A stretch of 64,000 nucleotides of DNA from Zygotorulaspora mrakii (Eukaryota > Ascomycota > Saccharomycetes > Saccharomycetales > Saccharomycetaceae): the NCBI RefSeq assembly GCF_013402915.1, contig NC_050726.1, forward strand, positions 79,501 to 143,500. The letters run 5' to 3'. Within the stretch, counting starts at the first letter, position 1; each line of letters starts with the position of its first letter. The translations under genes and the position numbers were made by a program. The notes beneath the pieces were generated by a model. It was not told the origin of the DNA, did no database searches, and was given only the letters and a program-made list of their open reading frames with translations. This document shows positions 48,132 through 56,788 of this stretch, piece after piece.

Positions 48132-49331
48132 ATGACGAGGGTCGGTATCGTTGTCAGCGGGGCGGTCTGTTCGTTAGCACTCTGTTTGAGCCAGTCGGTC
48201 GCGCTCGTCGTGCAACGGCGGGCCGCTGACAGGGCTCGCAGCTCGAGCGGGCACGAGTCGTCGGCGTTGCTCGTGGCCGGTTTGGTGGCGCTGTTCGTCA
48301 GTGGGCTTGCAGAGAGAGTGGTTCAGGTGACGCTGCTGCCGCTCGTGATGGTTGTGGTGATGCAGAATAGCTACCTGTTCGTGAACCCGCTGGTGGCGAC
48401 GTTTGGGCTGGGGAGCGCGTACTGCAAGGCTCTGCAGCTGGCGAGCGCAGGGTTCGTGGTCAGCGGCGTTGCGCTTTCCACGTTGGCGGTCAAAGAGCAC
48501 GGCGTTCTGACCCACACCACGGAGCAGCTGCTGCGGTTGTTCCAGCGCACTGCCATCAAAGTTTGGGTTGTATCCACGTTTGCGTTCGTGGCGGTTGTTC
48601 TGCTGTTCAATGCAGTCCTGGAGCGCAGGCAGCAGGGCGGGGCGGCGGTTGGCGCGAAAGCTGGCACGGCTAATGGCATTTGCTGTGGCCTCGCAAGCGG
48701 TTTCATCTCAGGGCATATGTTACTTTGGTTGAAATGTGTGACGATGATCTTAGAGCGTGCCGTGTTTGTGGATCGTGATTTTATGAGGGTTGTGTTTCAT
48801 TGGCAGTTCACGCTGCTGTTTGGGTCGGTTGTCGTGCTCGTTGCGTTGTACCTTGTTGCGTTTATGTATGCATTGAAGTTTTGGAGTCCGTTTGTTTTGA
48901 AGTCTTTCACCACGGCTGCGGTAAGTTTTACCGCGCTGGTCGACGCCGTGCTGATGTTCCACGACGTGGATCGCATGTTGTTCCTCAAAATGTTCCCCTT
49001 CATGTTCATTTTCTCGATATCTGTCTTCATGCTTTCGTATACCGAGCAAAATCATACACTCATGGCCGATGAAGAAAACCCGCTCGAGCCTAACCGGACA
49101 AAAGCACTCTCTTATGCTTCGTTGAGACCTCTTTCGATGTATTCCAGCACCTCGCTGACTCATGACAGGTCAACAGACTCCAGGCAGTCTATAATAGTGG
49201 ATGAAACCACAGATGATAGTAACTACGTCTCATTCCATCGAAGTAGTGAGTCGGAATACAACGGCAATGGGTCTAATAAGAAAAGGCCGCTCTCTTTTGA
49301 ACAGGAAGAATTGCTGGCAAATCTCGCATAA
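48132..49331 (+). CDS. NIPA/DMT-like multispanning membrane protein
   Basis: The 399-residue protein has about eight or nine hydrophobic segments between residues 5 and 310, followed by a hydrophilic Ser-rich tail. The order of motifs resembles the fungal NIPA-like branch (PF05653) of the drug/metabolite transporter superfamily: an early QSVALVVQRR, SGLAERVVQV, then SGFISGHMLLWLKCVTMILE, where related fungal proteins have a similar SGxxSxHxLLxxKS motif, and a final pair of spans. NIPA proteins are described as Mg2+ transporters, but the substrate here is unknown. I know of no S. cerevisiae gene at this place between UTH1/NCA3 and ASF1. The first 700 bases are very GC-rich and the last 350 are not. 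Family assignment is moderate. Confidence 0.72.
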   Translation: MTRVGIVVSGAVCSLALCLSQSVALVVQRRAADRARSSSGHESSALLVAGLVALFVSGLAERVVQVTLLPLVMVVVMQNSYLFVNPLVATFGLGSAYCKALQLASAGFVVSGVALSTLAVKEHGVLTHTTEQLLRLFQRTAIKVWVVSTFAFVAVVLLFNAVLERRQQGGAAVGAKAGTANGICCGLASGFISGHMLLWLKCVTMILERAVFVDRDFMRVVFHWQFTLLFGSVVVLVALYLVAFMYALKFWSPFVLKSFTTAAVSFTALVDAVLMFHDVDRMLFLKMFPFMFIFSISVFMLSYTEQNHTLMADEENPLEPNRTKALSYASLRPLSMYSSTSLTHDRSTDSRQSIIVDETTDDSNYVSFHRSSESEYNGNGSNKKRPLSFEQEELLANLA

Positions 49332-49604
49332 CAGTCATAATAGTGCTAATAGTAACCATACTAATGATAATACTTATCTAAGTACATACATACATTTATC
49401 CGTGAATACATACATGATTTAAACTTCATATGCTTTTCATCTCTCGCATGTCGCGTAAATTTGGAACCGCAACGCCAAAAAGCTCTGAAAAAAAAAAGAT
49501 AAAATCACCTTAAAAAGTGGATTACATACTTGGTACTCAAATACACAGCTATAGGAATCAAGACTCAAGTATTCTTCAGCGGAACCACCAGATAAAACAT
49601 CTCG

Positions 49605-50462
49605 ATGTCAATAGTATCTTTGTTAGGAATAAAAGTGTTAAGTAATCCAGCAACGTTTGCGGATCCATACGAGTTTGAAATTACCTTTGAATGCCTGGAA
49701 CCTTTAAAACACGATTTAGAGTGGAAACTTACTTACGTTGGTTCTTCGCGCTCCTTAGAGCATGATCAAGAACTGGATTCCATTCTGGTTGGTCCTGTCC
49801 CAGTTGGCGTCAATAAATTTATCTTCACAGCAGATCCTCCCTCACCTGAACTAATTCCTGCTTCCGAACTGGTTAGCGTAACGGTAATTTTGTTGAGTTG
49901 TTCTTACGATGGTAGAGAATTTGTTCGAGTAGGGTACTATGTAAACAATGAATATGATAGTGAAGAGTTGAGAGAGAATCCACCAGCAAAAGTACAAGTA
50001 GAACACGTTGTAAGGAATATACTTGCAGAAAAGCCTAGAGTAACGAGGTTCAACATTGTTTGGGATAATGAAAATGAAAGCGAAATATATCCACCTGAAC
50101 AGCCAGGAGTGGATGAAGAGGAAGAGGAAGAGGAAGAGGAGGAAGAGGAAGAGGAAGAGGAAGAAGACGACGACGAAGAGGAGCCGGAAAATGAAGATGA
50201 GGAAGATGCAGCCGAAGAAGATGAGGATGATGGAGATGACGTTGCTGAAGATGACGTGGAGGATGAAGATGACGAAGAAAAACTAGAGGCTGACGAAAAA
50301 TCTGCCATAGAGAAGCAAGAAGAAGAGGAAGCTGATGAGGAACGTGCAGAGGAAGCAATTGATGCGAATGATCAACACGCAGAAGAAGAAAACGACACAG
50401 AAGACAACCCAAATAATCTTGATGACCTACCTGCTGCAAAAAGGCTGAAAACTGATGTGTAA
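49605..50462 (+). CDS. ASF1: histone H3-H4 chaperone Asf1
   Basis: Asf1 hands H3-H4 dimers to CAF-1, HIR and Rtt109 during replication-coupled and independent nucleosome assembly. The first 155 residues, the immunoglobulin-like core, are almost identical to S. cerevisiae ([62 protein letters not shown]). A very acidic tail of about 120 residues follows, as in budding yeasts. The DNA under it is a (GAGGAA)n-like run at about 50117-50175. Length is 285 against 279. It is convergent with the YKR041W orthologue, 14 bases between the stops. Confidence 0.98.
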   Translation: MSIVSLLGIKVLSNPATFADPYEFEITFECLEPLKHDLEWKLTYVGSSRSLEHDQELDSILVGPVPVGVNKFIFTADPPSPELIPASELVSVTVILLSCSYDGREFVRVGYYVNNEYDSEELRENPPAKVQVEHVVRNILAEKPRVTRFNIVWDNENESEIYPPEQPGVDEEEEEEEEEEEEEEEEEDDDEEEPENEDEEDAAEEDEDDGDDVAEDDVEDEDDEEKLEADEKSAIEKQEEEEADEERAEEAIDANDQHAEEENDTEDNPNNLDDLPAAKRLKTDV

Positions 50463-50476
50463 AAAATAATATGTAC

Positions 50477-51274
50477 TTATAAACACTCCCACATATCGTT
50501 AATTATTTGAAATAGCTTTGTAATTTTCTCTTGATATGCCTCCGCATTTGGTTCAAGTCTCGGAATCATTTTATCAGGATGCCAATATATCCTTTCTCTT
50601 TTCAGCAGGAATCTCATTTCCATTTTTAGGAGAACGCAACTACGCAAGTAAAAATTTCGTACTCTATCTCCTGTTATTTCTTCAATGCCGGCATCGTATA
50701 TACTACTCTGCTTCATTACAGGTAATCTAAAACAATTTTCCTTTTCAGCCTTCCAATAATTCCAAATAGAAGTATCTACACTGGAAATATCCCGATTTTG
50801 CGGAAACCTATCGAAGGCAAATTTGTCGATAAATTCATCTTCACTATCTTCTTCATCTAAGATTGTAGGAGGAGAATTCTTTTCTGCAATCCTTCTCATC
50901 CAGTCCTCATACTGTTCCTTTGTTCCAACAAGTCGATACCCGTCTACCACCTCTCCGTATTCGTAATGCTGTTCGGTATTCACAGTATCTCTTGTGCTAT
51001 TGATTTCTTTGTGAAGTGCTGCATTATCCTCGGTGCTCTCGTCCTTTGTGGGTGACTGGTCTTGCACGTAGAATATGGTTGCTGCTGATTTGCCATTCAA
51101 AGTTTGCTCCGTATTGTATGTACCAGCTTTACGTTTTGTTACTTTGTTGGGACGTTTTAACAGTACAGGAGCAGGCTGTTTTTTCCTTATAAATACAGGC
51201 CTAACAAATTCTATTACGTCTGATGATTCGCTAGAGCTACCTTGATCGTAGGCGTTCTCATCCAAAGAGTCCAT
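50477..51274 (-). CDS. YKR041W: YKR041W orthologue, uncharacterised nuclear protein
   Basis: Strand and place after UTH1 (YKR042W) and before GAP1 (YKR039W) match the uncharacterised YKR041W (about 245 residues). From the ATG at 51274 the product is 265 residues: MDSLDENAYDQGSSSESSD, then EFVRPVFIRKK, an acidic middle (DEEDSEDEF), and a C-terminal block LKMEMRFLLKRERIYWHPDKM...FQIINDMWECL. This last block recalls the WHPDK-type C-terminal motif of NF-kappa-B-inhibitor-like (NFKBIL1) proteins; that link is my inference. The open frame continues 60 codons further upstream through the tRNA-Ala gene, which cannot be coding, so I placed the start at the first ATG beyond it. Confidence 0.85.
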   Translation of the reverse strand: MDSLDENAYDQGSSSESSDVIEFVRPVFIRKKQPAPVLLKRPNKVTKRKAGTYNTEQTLNGKSAATIFYVQDQSPTKDESTEDNAALHKEINSTRDTVNTEQHYEYGEVVDGYRLVGTKEQYEDWMRRIAEKNSPPTILDEEDSEDEFIDKFAFDRFPQNRDISSVDTSIWNYWKAEKENCFRLPVMKQSSIYDAGIEEITGDRVRNFYLRSCVLLKMEMRFLLKRERIYWHPDKMIPRLEPNAEAYQEKITKLFQIINDMWECL

Positions 51275-51384
51275 AGAGACTTCAGCATGGCTATCAACCA
51301 CTCTGGGGAGGTTCCTTTTATTTACAGCGCAATCACAACCAAATGTTATCTTGCAAATATTTGTACCAGCTTCGCTGGAGCGAG

Positions 51385-51392
51385 AAAAAAAA
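51385..51392 (-). terminator. Pol III terminator of tRNA-Ala
   Basis: Eight A on the plus strand, T8 in the transcript, begin four bases past the tRNA 3' end. Confidence 0.85.
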
Positions 51393-51396
51393 TAAA

Positions 51397-51469
51397 TGGA
51401 CAAGTCCGGAGTCGAACCGAAGACCTCTCCCATGCTAAGGGAGCGCGCTACCAACTACGCCACATGCCC
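51397..51469 (-). tRNA. tA(AGC): tRNA-Ala (anticodon AGC)
   Basis: The 73-base gene reads GGGCATGTGGCGTAGTTGG... to ...GGACTTGTCCA on the minus strand. It has no intron, anticodon AGC (read as IGC) in the loop CTTAGCAT, the B box GGTTCGACTCC and the G-U pair in the acceptor stem that identifies tRNA-Ala. It differs from the S. cerevisiae tRNA-Ala(AGC) at only a few positions. Confidence 0.97.
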
Positions 51470-51629
51470 ATATTTATTCTTGTGTCAAATCAGATTTTAA
51501 GCGATTTTTCTCTATGTTTTTACGTTCTAAGGATATGTTGATGTGCAAATACTATTTAGAGAATAGGATTAATATAATCGGAGTTATTGACATTATTTTG
51601 CTTCTACATGAGTGATAGTATTGTGATGT

Positions 51630-51661
51630 TGTTGAAATATAAATCTGTTGAAATATAAATC
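51630..51661. repeat. 16-bp direct tandem repeat
   Basis: TGTTGAAATATAAATC occurs exactly twice, at 51630-51645 and 51646-51661. The TGTTGAAATA start resembles a retrotransposon LTR end, and TATTTCAACG near 52068-52077 is its near-perfect inverse. Confidence 0.85.
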
Positions 51662-51670
51662 GAGGTTGTA

Positions 51671-51906
51671 AGATATATTAAAGAGATGACTTATAAGAAT
51701 CAGAAAGAGACAATTGGTCTGTAAAACAAAATAAACGAAGTCAGATGAAACCCTAACAGAATGTCAATCGATACTGGAAAGATATCGGATGATAATCTAT
51801 CGTGAGACGTTTACAATTCAGGGTTTCATTGGAGTTCATTTTTCCTGCTGTGTCATTCCAAAGATTTTTATTTTATAGTCTTTCAGGTCATCTCTTTAAT
51901 ACATCT
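51671..51906. repeat. long imperfect palindrome
   Basis: The outer arms at 51671-51690 and 51887-51906 are complementary at 19 of 20 positions (AGATATATTAAAGAGATGAC against its inverse). Inner arms ATGAAACCCT (51745-51754) and AGGGTTTCAT (51820-51829) share almost the same centre, near 51788. Sequence between the paired parts is weakly alike. Confidence 0.75.
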
Positions 51907-52252
51907 TTTTTTTTCTCCTAATACCAAACCAAATCTCAAACAGGAATAGCGTTGCCTTAGCAGTTCCGAAAGACCTTGCAATTCTTTTGATACATCTCCC
52001 GCACCATCAATCGGAAACACATTATAGTCAATGATATGTAATTTAATGGAAGGAAAATAAACTACAGTACTATTTCAACGGCTCCTAAAATAACTAACTC
52101 CGAATAAATTAATATTGTTTTCTCGTTATATTATGTAATTACAAAGTGACAGTCAACTACAGCGATTTTATTTGTTTTATTTTTATTTCTTGCATATATG
52201 CGCTCGAATGAACGCATTCACACCTCAAATTTAATTTCAAAGTATATCTTCT

Positions 52253-54061
52253 TTAACACCAGAATTTCCAATATCTGTACCACCATTGTCTTGCAGCAAT
52301 AGCAGCTTTTTCTTCTGCAATTTCTTGTCTCAGTAGATCAAGATCAACTTCTCTTCTACCTGTGTCAATATCCATATCCTCAGCCTTAATGTACAATTTC
52401 CAATTTCTCCTCCAGATCTTGTGGCCAATATAGAAGGCAATAACGATTGGGAAAGATAGATATGCCTCAAAGAAAGCCTCTGCATTTGGTGTATCACCCA
52501 ATGGGAATATAGCAATGTAAAATTGAGCAATCAGCATCAGTATACACATGAACATACCCCAATAAGAACCAACAACACCAGCTGGGGAGACAAATGGCAG
52601 TTCATCTGTGGATCTACCTTGAGCAGCCAAAGCTCTTCTGAAACGAATATGACATAGACAAATTGCTGTCCAAGTAAATAGAGAAGATAGACCTGATAGA
52701 GCTAACAACCAATTAAAAACATCACCTTCCTTTGGAGATTGAGCAACAAAAGCAATCAAACCAAAAGCGGAACTAATAATGATACCAACCATTGGTCTAC
52801 CTGAACGGTCAATGTAAGAGACAATCTTTGGCAAAAAACCCTGTTCAGATAAAGCAACTAGAGTTCTTGAACAGGAGTAAATAGCAGAATTACCAACAGA
52901 CAAAACAGCAATCAAAATAACGACATTGACAACACTTGGTAGACCTCTGATACCGTGGGTAACAATAGCAATAACAAAAGGAGAGGCTGCAGCATCGACA
53001 GAAGAAGCACCAATCAAACGAGGATCATCATATGGAACCAACATACCAATCAGTAGTAAGCAGATGATGTAGAATAAAGTAATTCTCCAGAAAACTTGCT
53101 TTGCTGCACCTGGAACAGACTTTCTTGGGTTTTCGGCTTCAGAACTTGCTAAACCAACTAACTCACTACCAGCGAAAGAGAAAGCGGCCGTAACAAAGAC
53201 TGTACACAAACCCTTGAATTGGACACCATGATTGGGGCCCACAAAAGCTCCAGGGTGGTACCAGTATCTAGCGCCTATGTAGCCTTCGTTACCTGGACCA
53301 CCACCACAAATCAAAACGATGGCAAGAATAATGAAACCAATAATCGTGATAACTTTGATGATCGAAAAGACAAATTCTGCTTCACCATAACCTTTAACAC
53401 CGAACAGATTGATGACCACAATGACAACCCAAAACAACGCAACAAAACCATCACGGTATTTAGGATCCGTACCCCAATAGTTAACAGTAATAGACGCAGA
53501 CACGATTTCCAGCGGTAGAACCACCAGCCATTGCAACATATAATTGAAGTTGTTTGCAAAACCAAACGATTCATCGATAAATCTGGTGGCATACGTGGTG
53601 AAACCACCAGAAACAGGGAACACAATAGCCAACTCACCAACTGCCATAACCATACAGTAAATCATAGTACCAGTCAGCCCCCAACCAATCAGAATACCCG
53701 CGGGCCCAGCTGTTCTCAGAGCCGTACCACTACCAACGAAAAGACCCGTACCAATGGCACCACCGATGGCAATCATCTGCAAGTGTCTATTCTTCAAGTG
53801 GTGCTGCAGAGGCGATCTGGCCGTCGCAATCGCGATTCTCTCAGCCTCCGTCAAATTTGGGTCCAGCTCCGGGAGCTCAACTCTCCTGAACGAGTCCACA
53901 AATCTGCCGAACGTCGTCCTGCCATCGCCCGAGCTATCTGGCTGGTGCGACCCCGACGACGAAGTCACCGGCTCCTGCGCCAAATACTCCACTTCCACAT
54001 TTTTGTCGCCCTTTTGGTAGGTAGGACTCTGACCCTTCTCGTCTCCGACTGAACTATTCAT
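52253..54061 (-). CDS. GAP1: general amino acid permease
   Basis: Gap1 is the high-capacity plasma-membrane permease for most amino acids, made on poor nitrogen sources and removed by ubiquitination on rich ones. The 602-residue product equals the S. cerevisiae length. It has the AAP-family core with about 12 spans from residue 90 (HHLKNRHLQMIAIGGAIGTGLFVGSG) and FAGSELVGLASSEAENPRKSVP in the middle. The conserved C-terminal tail has MDIDTGRREVDLDLLRQEIAEEK and ends KFWC, carrying the palmitoylation-site cysteine. The start at 54061 gives MNSSVGDEKG; the extension upstream has no ATG. Four GATAA sites lie upstream. The locus matches YKR039W next to KAE1 (YKR038C). Confidence 0.96.
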   Translation of the reverse strand: MNSSVGDEKGQSPTYQKGDKNVEVEYLAQEPVTSSSGSHQPDSSGDGRTTFGRFVDSFRRVELPELDPNLTEAERIAIATARSPLQHHLKNRHLQMIAIGGAIGTGLFVGSGTALRTAGPAGILIGWGLTGTMIYCMVMAVGELAIVFPVSGGFTTYATRFIDESFGFANNFNYMLQWLVVLPLEIVSASITVNYWGTDPKYRDGFVALFWVVIVVINLFGVKGYGEAEFVFSIIKVITIIGFIILAIVLICGGGPGNEGYIGARYWYHPGAFVGPNHGVQFKGLCTVFVTAAFSFAGSELVGLASSEAENPRKSVPGAAKQVFWRITLFYIICLLLIGMLVPYDDPRLIGASSVDAAASPFVIAIVTHGIRGLPSVVNVVILIAVLSVGNSAIYSCSRTLVALSEQGFLPKIVSYIDRSGRPMVGIIISSAFGLIAFVAQSPKEGDVFNWLLALSGLSSLFTWTAICLCHIRFRRALAAQGRSTDELPFVSPAGVVGSYWGMFMCILMLIAQFYIAIFPLGDTPNAEAFFEAYLSFPIVIAFYIGHKIWRRNWKLYIKAEDMDIDTGRREVDLDLLRQEIAEEKAAIAARQWWYRYWKFWC

Positions 54062-54177
54062 CTCCAGCGCTCGATGTATGTTCCTATAGTTCTCGTTGCT
54101 GCTCTGCACCGAAACACAACACAAACCCCGAAGTCAACCACTCTCCCCACCGTCCATTTCCAGGAAACACAACTGCC

Positions 54178-54185
54178 TTTTTATA
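54178..54185 (-). promoter_or_regulatory. TATA box of GAP1
   Basis: TATAAAAA on the minus strand lies about 120 bases upstream of the GAP1 ATG. Confidence 0.6.
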
Positions 54186-54231
54186 CCCGTCACAGACCCA
54201 CCACGTCCTCCCCGATTGCGTTGCTGCCGCA

Positions 54232-54768
54232 TTATCAACAGCTACACCTGAATCTGCAAACTCTCACGCCCGGATCGCACAGCCCATCCTGCCCAACCGC
54301 TGCACTCCTGCTGCAATCCTCGCATAGTCACCGATCTTTTTTTTTTTTTCATTGGAGATAACAGAAACTGGTCTTTTTTCAGACTTTCTGCCTTACTATG
54401 CTCCCGTCCACACCACACCGAGTTCCCGCACCGATATCAGATCAAATGTGCCATGTTCCCCTCCAACGATAAGCTGAAGCAGGCGAACAACCCGGTGCCA
54501 CACACTGCACGCTGGACCTGTTTCTTCATTCGTTCGTCCACCGAGCGACTCGTGCTAATCGTGCCAAGATCCACTTTCTGACCACCACCAGCGCGCACAA
54601 TGCCCGATCGTACACCTCTCCTAGAAGCCCCAGCAGCTGCCCCAGCGACATTGTGGTCTGAATAGCATATGCCGCTTCATTGCATTAGTATTTGCAGCCG
54701 TATTTCCAAGTTCATCTGTGGATACGTACGTTGTGTCTCAGGGCGGGCTTGCAGTTTCAGTTAGATAA
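54232..54768. promoter_or_regulatory. GATAA cluster upstream of GAP1
   Basis: GATAA elements occur at 54232-54236 (minus strand), 54357-54361, 54468-54472 and 54764-54768 (plus strand), about 170 to 700 bases upstream of GAP1. They are the binding sites of the nitrogen-catabolite GATA factors Gln3, Gat1, Dal80 and Gzf3. The motif is short, but its clustering upstream of the classic target gene supports function. Confidence 0.65.
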
Positions 54769-54806
54769 GAACGTTAAAAGAAACAAACGTCCTTGTAACG
54801 ATACGT

Positions 54807-54841
54807 GATATGCGATATGCGATATGCGATATGCGATATGA
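54807..54841. repeat. 7-bp tandem repeat, five units
   Basis: GATATGC is repeated four times from 54807 to 54834, followed by the variant GATATGA (54835-54841). Confidence 0.9.
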
Positions 54842-54843
54842 GA

Positions 54844-54865
54844 TCAGCTGTGTATCAGCTGTGTA
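54844..54865. repeat. 11-bp direct repeat
   Basis: TCAGCTGTGTA occurs twice in a row (54844-54854 and 54855-54865), two bases after the GATATGC array. Confidence 0.85.
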
Positions 54866-55196
54866 TCAGTCTTGCGTCAGTGTGTGTCCGTTTACGGTGC
54901 ATCGCCCTTAGCAGCACCAAACGGCGCCAATGAGCCGTGCGCGCCAAACTGCCAAAATGATGCCTTACGGAACGTCCACGGGAGGAGGGGGGCGAGAATG
55001 CCAGGGAACAAAAAGGTGTGGGTGGGTGCCGTCTCGTGTGTGGTGACAGGGAGTGCCGAAACGGGCGGGTTTGGGGATCGGCGCGGCGCGGTTTCTGAGA
55101 TCCAGGCGCCGTGGAGGGTGGAGGCGTGGGTGGAGGCGTGGGCGGAAGCACAGGGCGTGTGGGCTGGTGGACGGGAACTGCCTCAGGGTTCTCTGA

Positions 55197-55268
55197 TCCG
55201 CGATAGTTTAATGGTCAGAATGGGCGCTTGTCGCGTGCCAGATCGGGGTTCAATTCCCCGTCGCGGAG
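55197..55268 (+). tRNA. tD(GTC): tRNA-Asp (anticodon GTC)
   Basis: The 72-base gene starts TCCGCGATAGTTTAATGG and ends in a perfectly paired acceptor stem with discriminator G. The anticodon GTC sits in the loop CTTGTCGC. A box TAGTTTAATGG and B box GGTTCAATTCC are intact. It differs from S. cerevisiae tRNA-Asp in one acceptor-stem base near the 5' end. Confidence 0.97.
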
Positions 55269-55273
55269 AATTC

Positions 55274-55283
55274 TTTTTTTTTT
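55274..55283 (+). terminator. Pol III terminator of tRNA-Asp
   Basis: A run of ten T starts six bases past the tRNA 3' end. Confidence 0.9.
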
Positions 55284-55328
55284 CGTAGTTTTGTTTTTCG
55301 GGTCTCGCCGTGGGCACGCTGGGCCTCT

Positions 55329-55355
55329 GGGACCTCGGGGACCTCGGGGACCTCT
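55329..55355. repeat. 9-bp tandem repeat in the KAE1 leader
   Basis: GGGACCTCG is repeated at 55329, 55338 and 55347 (the last with a final T). The run lies between tRNA-Asp and the KAE1 start. Confidence 0.85.
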
Positions 55356-55446
55356 AGATTTTGCAGTTCGCAGATGGCTAGTTGATGAGGTTGGCTTACG
55401 GGCGGTGCTGTATGGGGAGGTCGTCAGCACGCTCTGCATCCGGATC

Positions 55447-56607
55447 ATGGTCAACCTGAACGCTGTTGCACCGGGAGGTGGCAGGGAATACTATGTGGCA
55501 CTGGGTCTCGAGGGCTCGGCGAACAAGCTTGGCGTGGGCGTCGTGAAGCATCCAGTGGTGGGAAAGCACGAAGGTGGCGACTTCTCGTACGACTGCGAGT
55601 CGCAGATACTGTCGAACGTGCGAGACACGTACATTACGCCGGCCGGCGAGGGATTCCTGCCGCGCGATACCGCGAGACATCACAAGAACTGGTGTGTCAG
55701 GCTGATCAAGCAGGCGTTGGAGGAGGCGGGCATACAGAACGCGGCCAAGGACCTCGACGTGATATGTTTCACCAAGGGACCTGGCATGGGCGCGCCGTTG
55801 CATTCAGTGGTGGTGGCGGCGAGGACGTGTTCTCTGCTCTGGGGGGTTCCGCTGGTCGGTGTGAATCACTGCGTGGGGCACATCGAAATGGGCCGGGAGA
55901 TAACGAAGGCGGTCGATCCGGTGGTACTGTACGTCAGTGGAGGGAACACCCAGGTGATTGCGTACTCGGAGAAGCGGTACCGGATATTCGGGGAGACGCT
56001 TGACATCGCCATAGGCAACTGTCTGGACCGGTTCGCTAGAACGCTGCGGATCTCGAACTACCCGTCGCCGGGCTACAACATAGAGCAACTGGCACTGAAC
56101 TGCAAGAAAAAGGACACGCTGCTGGAGCTGCCATACACGGTCAAGGGGATGGATTTGTCGATGAGTGGCATACTTGCGTATATTGACAATCTGGCAAAGG
56201 ATCTGTTCCGTGACAACAGAAAAAATAGGCAGCTGTTTGATCGCGACAGCGACGAGGCGAAGATATCCGTTGAAGACTTGTGTTTTGCGCTGCAGGAGAA
56301 CTTGTTTGCGATGCTTGTGGAGATCACCGAGCGAGCAATGGCCCATGTGAACTCGAACCAGGTCCTGATCGTGGGTGGTGTGGGATGCAATCTGAGGTTG
56401 CAAGAGATGATGCAGCAAATGTGTCAAGACCGTGCGAACGGGCAGGTCCACGCAACCGACGAGCGATTCTGTATCGACAACGGGGTAATGATAGCGCACG
56501 CGGGTCTGTTACAGTACAGGATGGGAGATTTTGTAAAGGATCTCTCGGAGACTGTCGTCACCCAAAAGTTCAGAACAGATGAAGTCTATGTAGCATGGCG
56601 TGAGTAG
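55447..56607 (+). CDS. KAE1: KEOPS complex ATPase for tRNA t6A37 synthesis
   Basis: Kae1 is the catalytic subunit of the KEOPS complex, transferring the threonylcarbamoyl group to adenosine 37 of ANN-decoding tRNAs. KEOPS mutants also affect telomeres and transcription. From the ATG at 55447 the product is 386 residues, the same as S. cerevisiae. The metal ligands H141 and H145 lie in [13 protein letters not shown]. The ASKHA nucleotide fold shows [30 protein letters not shown] and LIVGGVGCN. The C-terminal [17 protein letters not shown] is nearly invariant. The open frame continues upstream through the tRNA-Asp gene and is rejected there. Third positions are strongly GC-biased. Confidence 0.97.
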   Translation: MVNLNAVAPGGGREYYVALGLEGSANKLGVGVVKHPVVGKHEGGDFSYDCESQILSNVRDTYITPAGEGFLPRDTARHHKNWCVRLIKQALEEAGIQNAAKDLDVICFTKGPGMGAPLHSVVVAARTCSLLWGVPLVGVNHCVGHIEMGREITKAVDPVVLYVSGGNTQVIAYSEKRYRIFGETLDIAIGNCLDRFARTLRISNYPSPGYNIEQLALNCKKKDTLLELPYTVKGMDLSMSGILAYIDNLAKDLFRDNRKNRQLFDRDSDEAKISVEDLCFALQENLFAMLVEITERAMAHVNSNQVLIVGGVGCNLRLQEMMQQMCQDRANGQVHATDERFCIDNGVMIAHAGLLQYRMGDFVKDLSETVVTQKFRTDEVYVAWRE

Positions 56608-56788
56608 AACTCGCATATAATGTTTAGAACTATAATATAGGTTTAATATCAATGTGATGTATTCGTTCTTCTCTGTGCAGCGTCAAGGCTGCGCGTTCCG
56701 TGGATACATGAGGAAAATCAAGTTCAAGACAACAACACACAACCATAGCTCTATGAGAGGAAAGAAACCTGCTGTGACGCTGTGGAAA

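Larger units (their letters stand above)
51470..52252. other. AT-rich region upstream of tRNA-Ala with palindromic sequence
   Basis: This 783-base region has no gene. It contains a 16-bp direct repeat (51630-51661) and a large imperfect inverted repeat (51671-51906) beginning about 160 bases upstream of the tRNA-Ala 5' end, the side where Ty elements insert. Decayed LTR sequence is a possible reading. I could not define LTR ends or a target-site duplication. Confidence 0.55.
54062..55196. other. GAP1 promoter and upstream region to tRNA-Asp
   Basis: This 1.1-kb region has a TATA box for GAP1, four GATAA elements, a 7-bp tandem repeat and an 11-bp direct repeat (54807-54865). A GC-rich stretch (about 54860-55190) runs up to the tRNA gene. 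No further gene was recognised. Confidence 0.65.

Noticed and set aside
55228..55446. N-terminal extension of KAE1 through tRNA-Asp
   Set aside because: The extension reads the tRNA sequence and begins at a non-ATG codon. The ATG at 55447 gives the family length of 386 residues.
56654..56788. Upstream ATG of the SPC34 frame
   Set aside because: It would add 45 residues absent from the family. The ATG at 56789 gives the conserved start and a length near 295.
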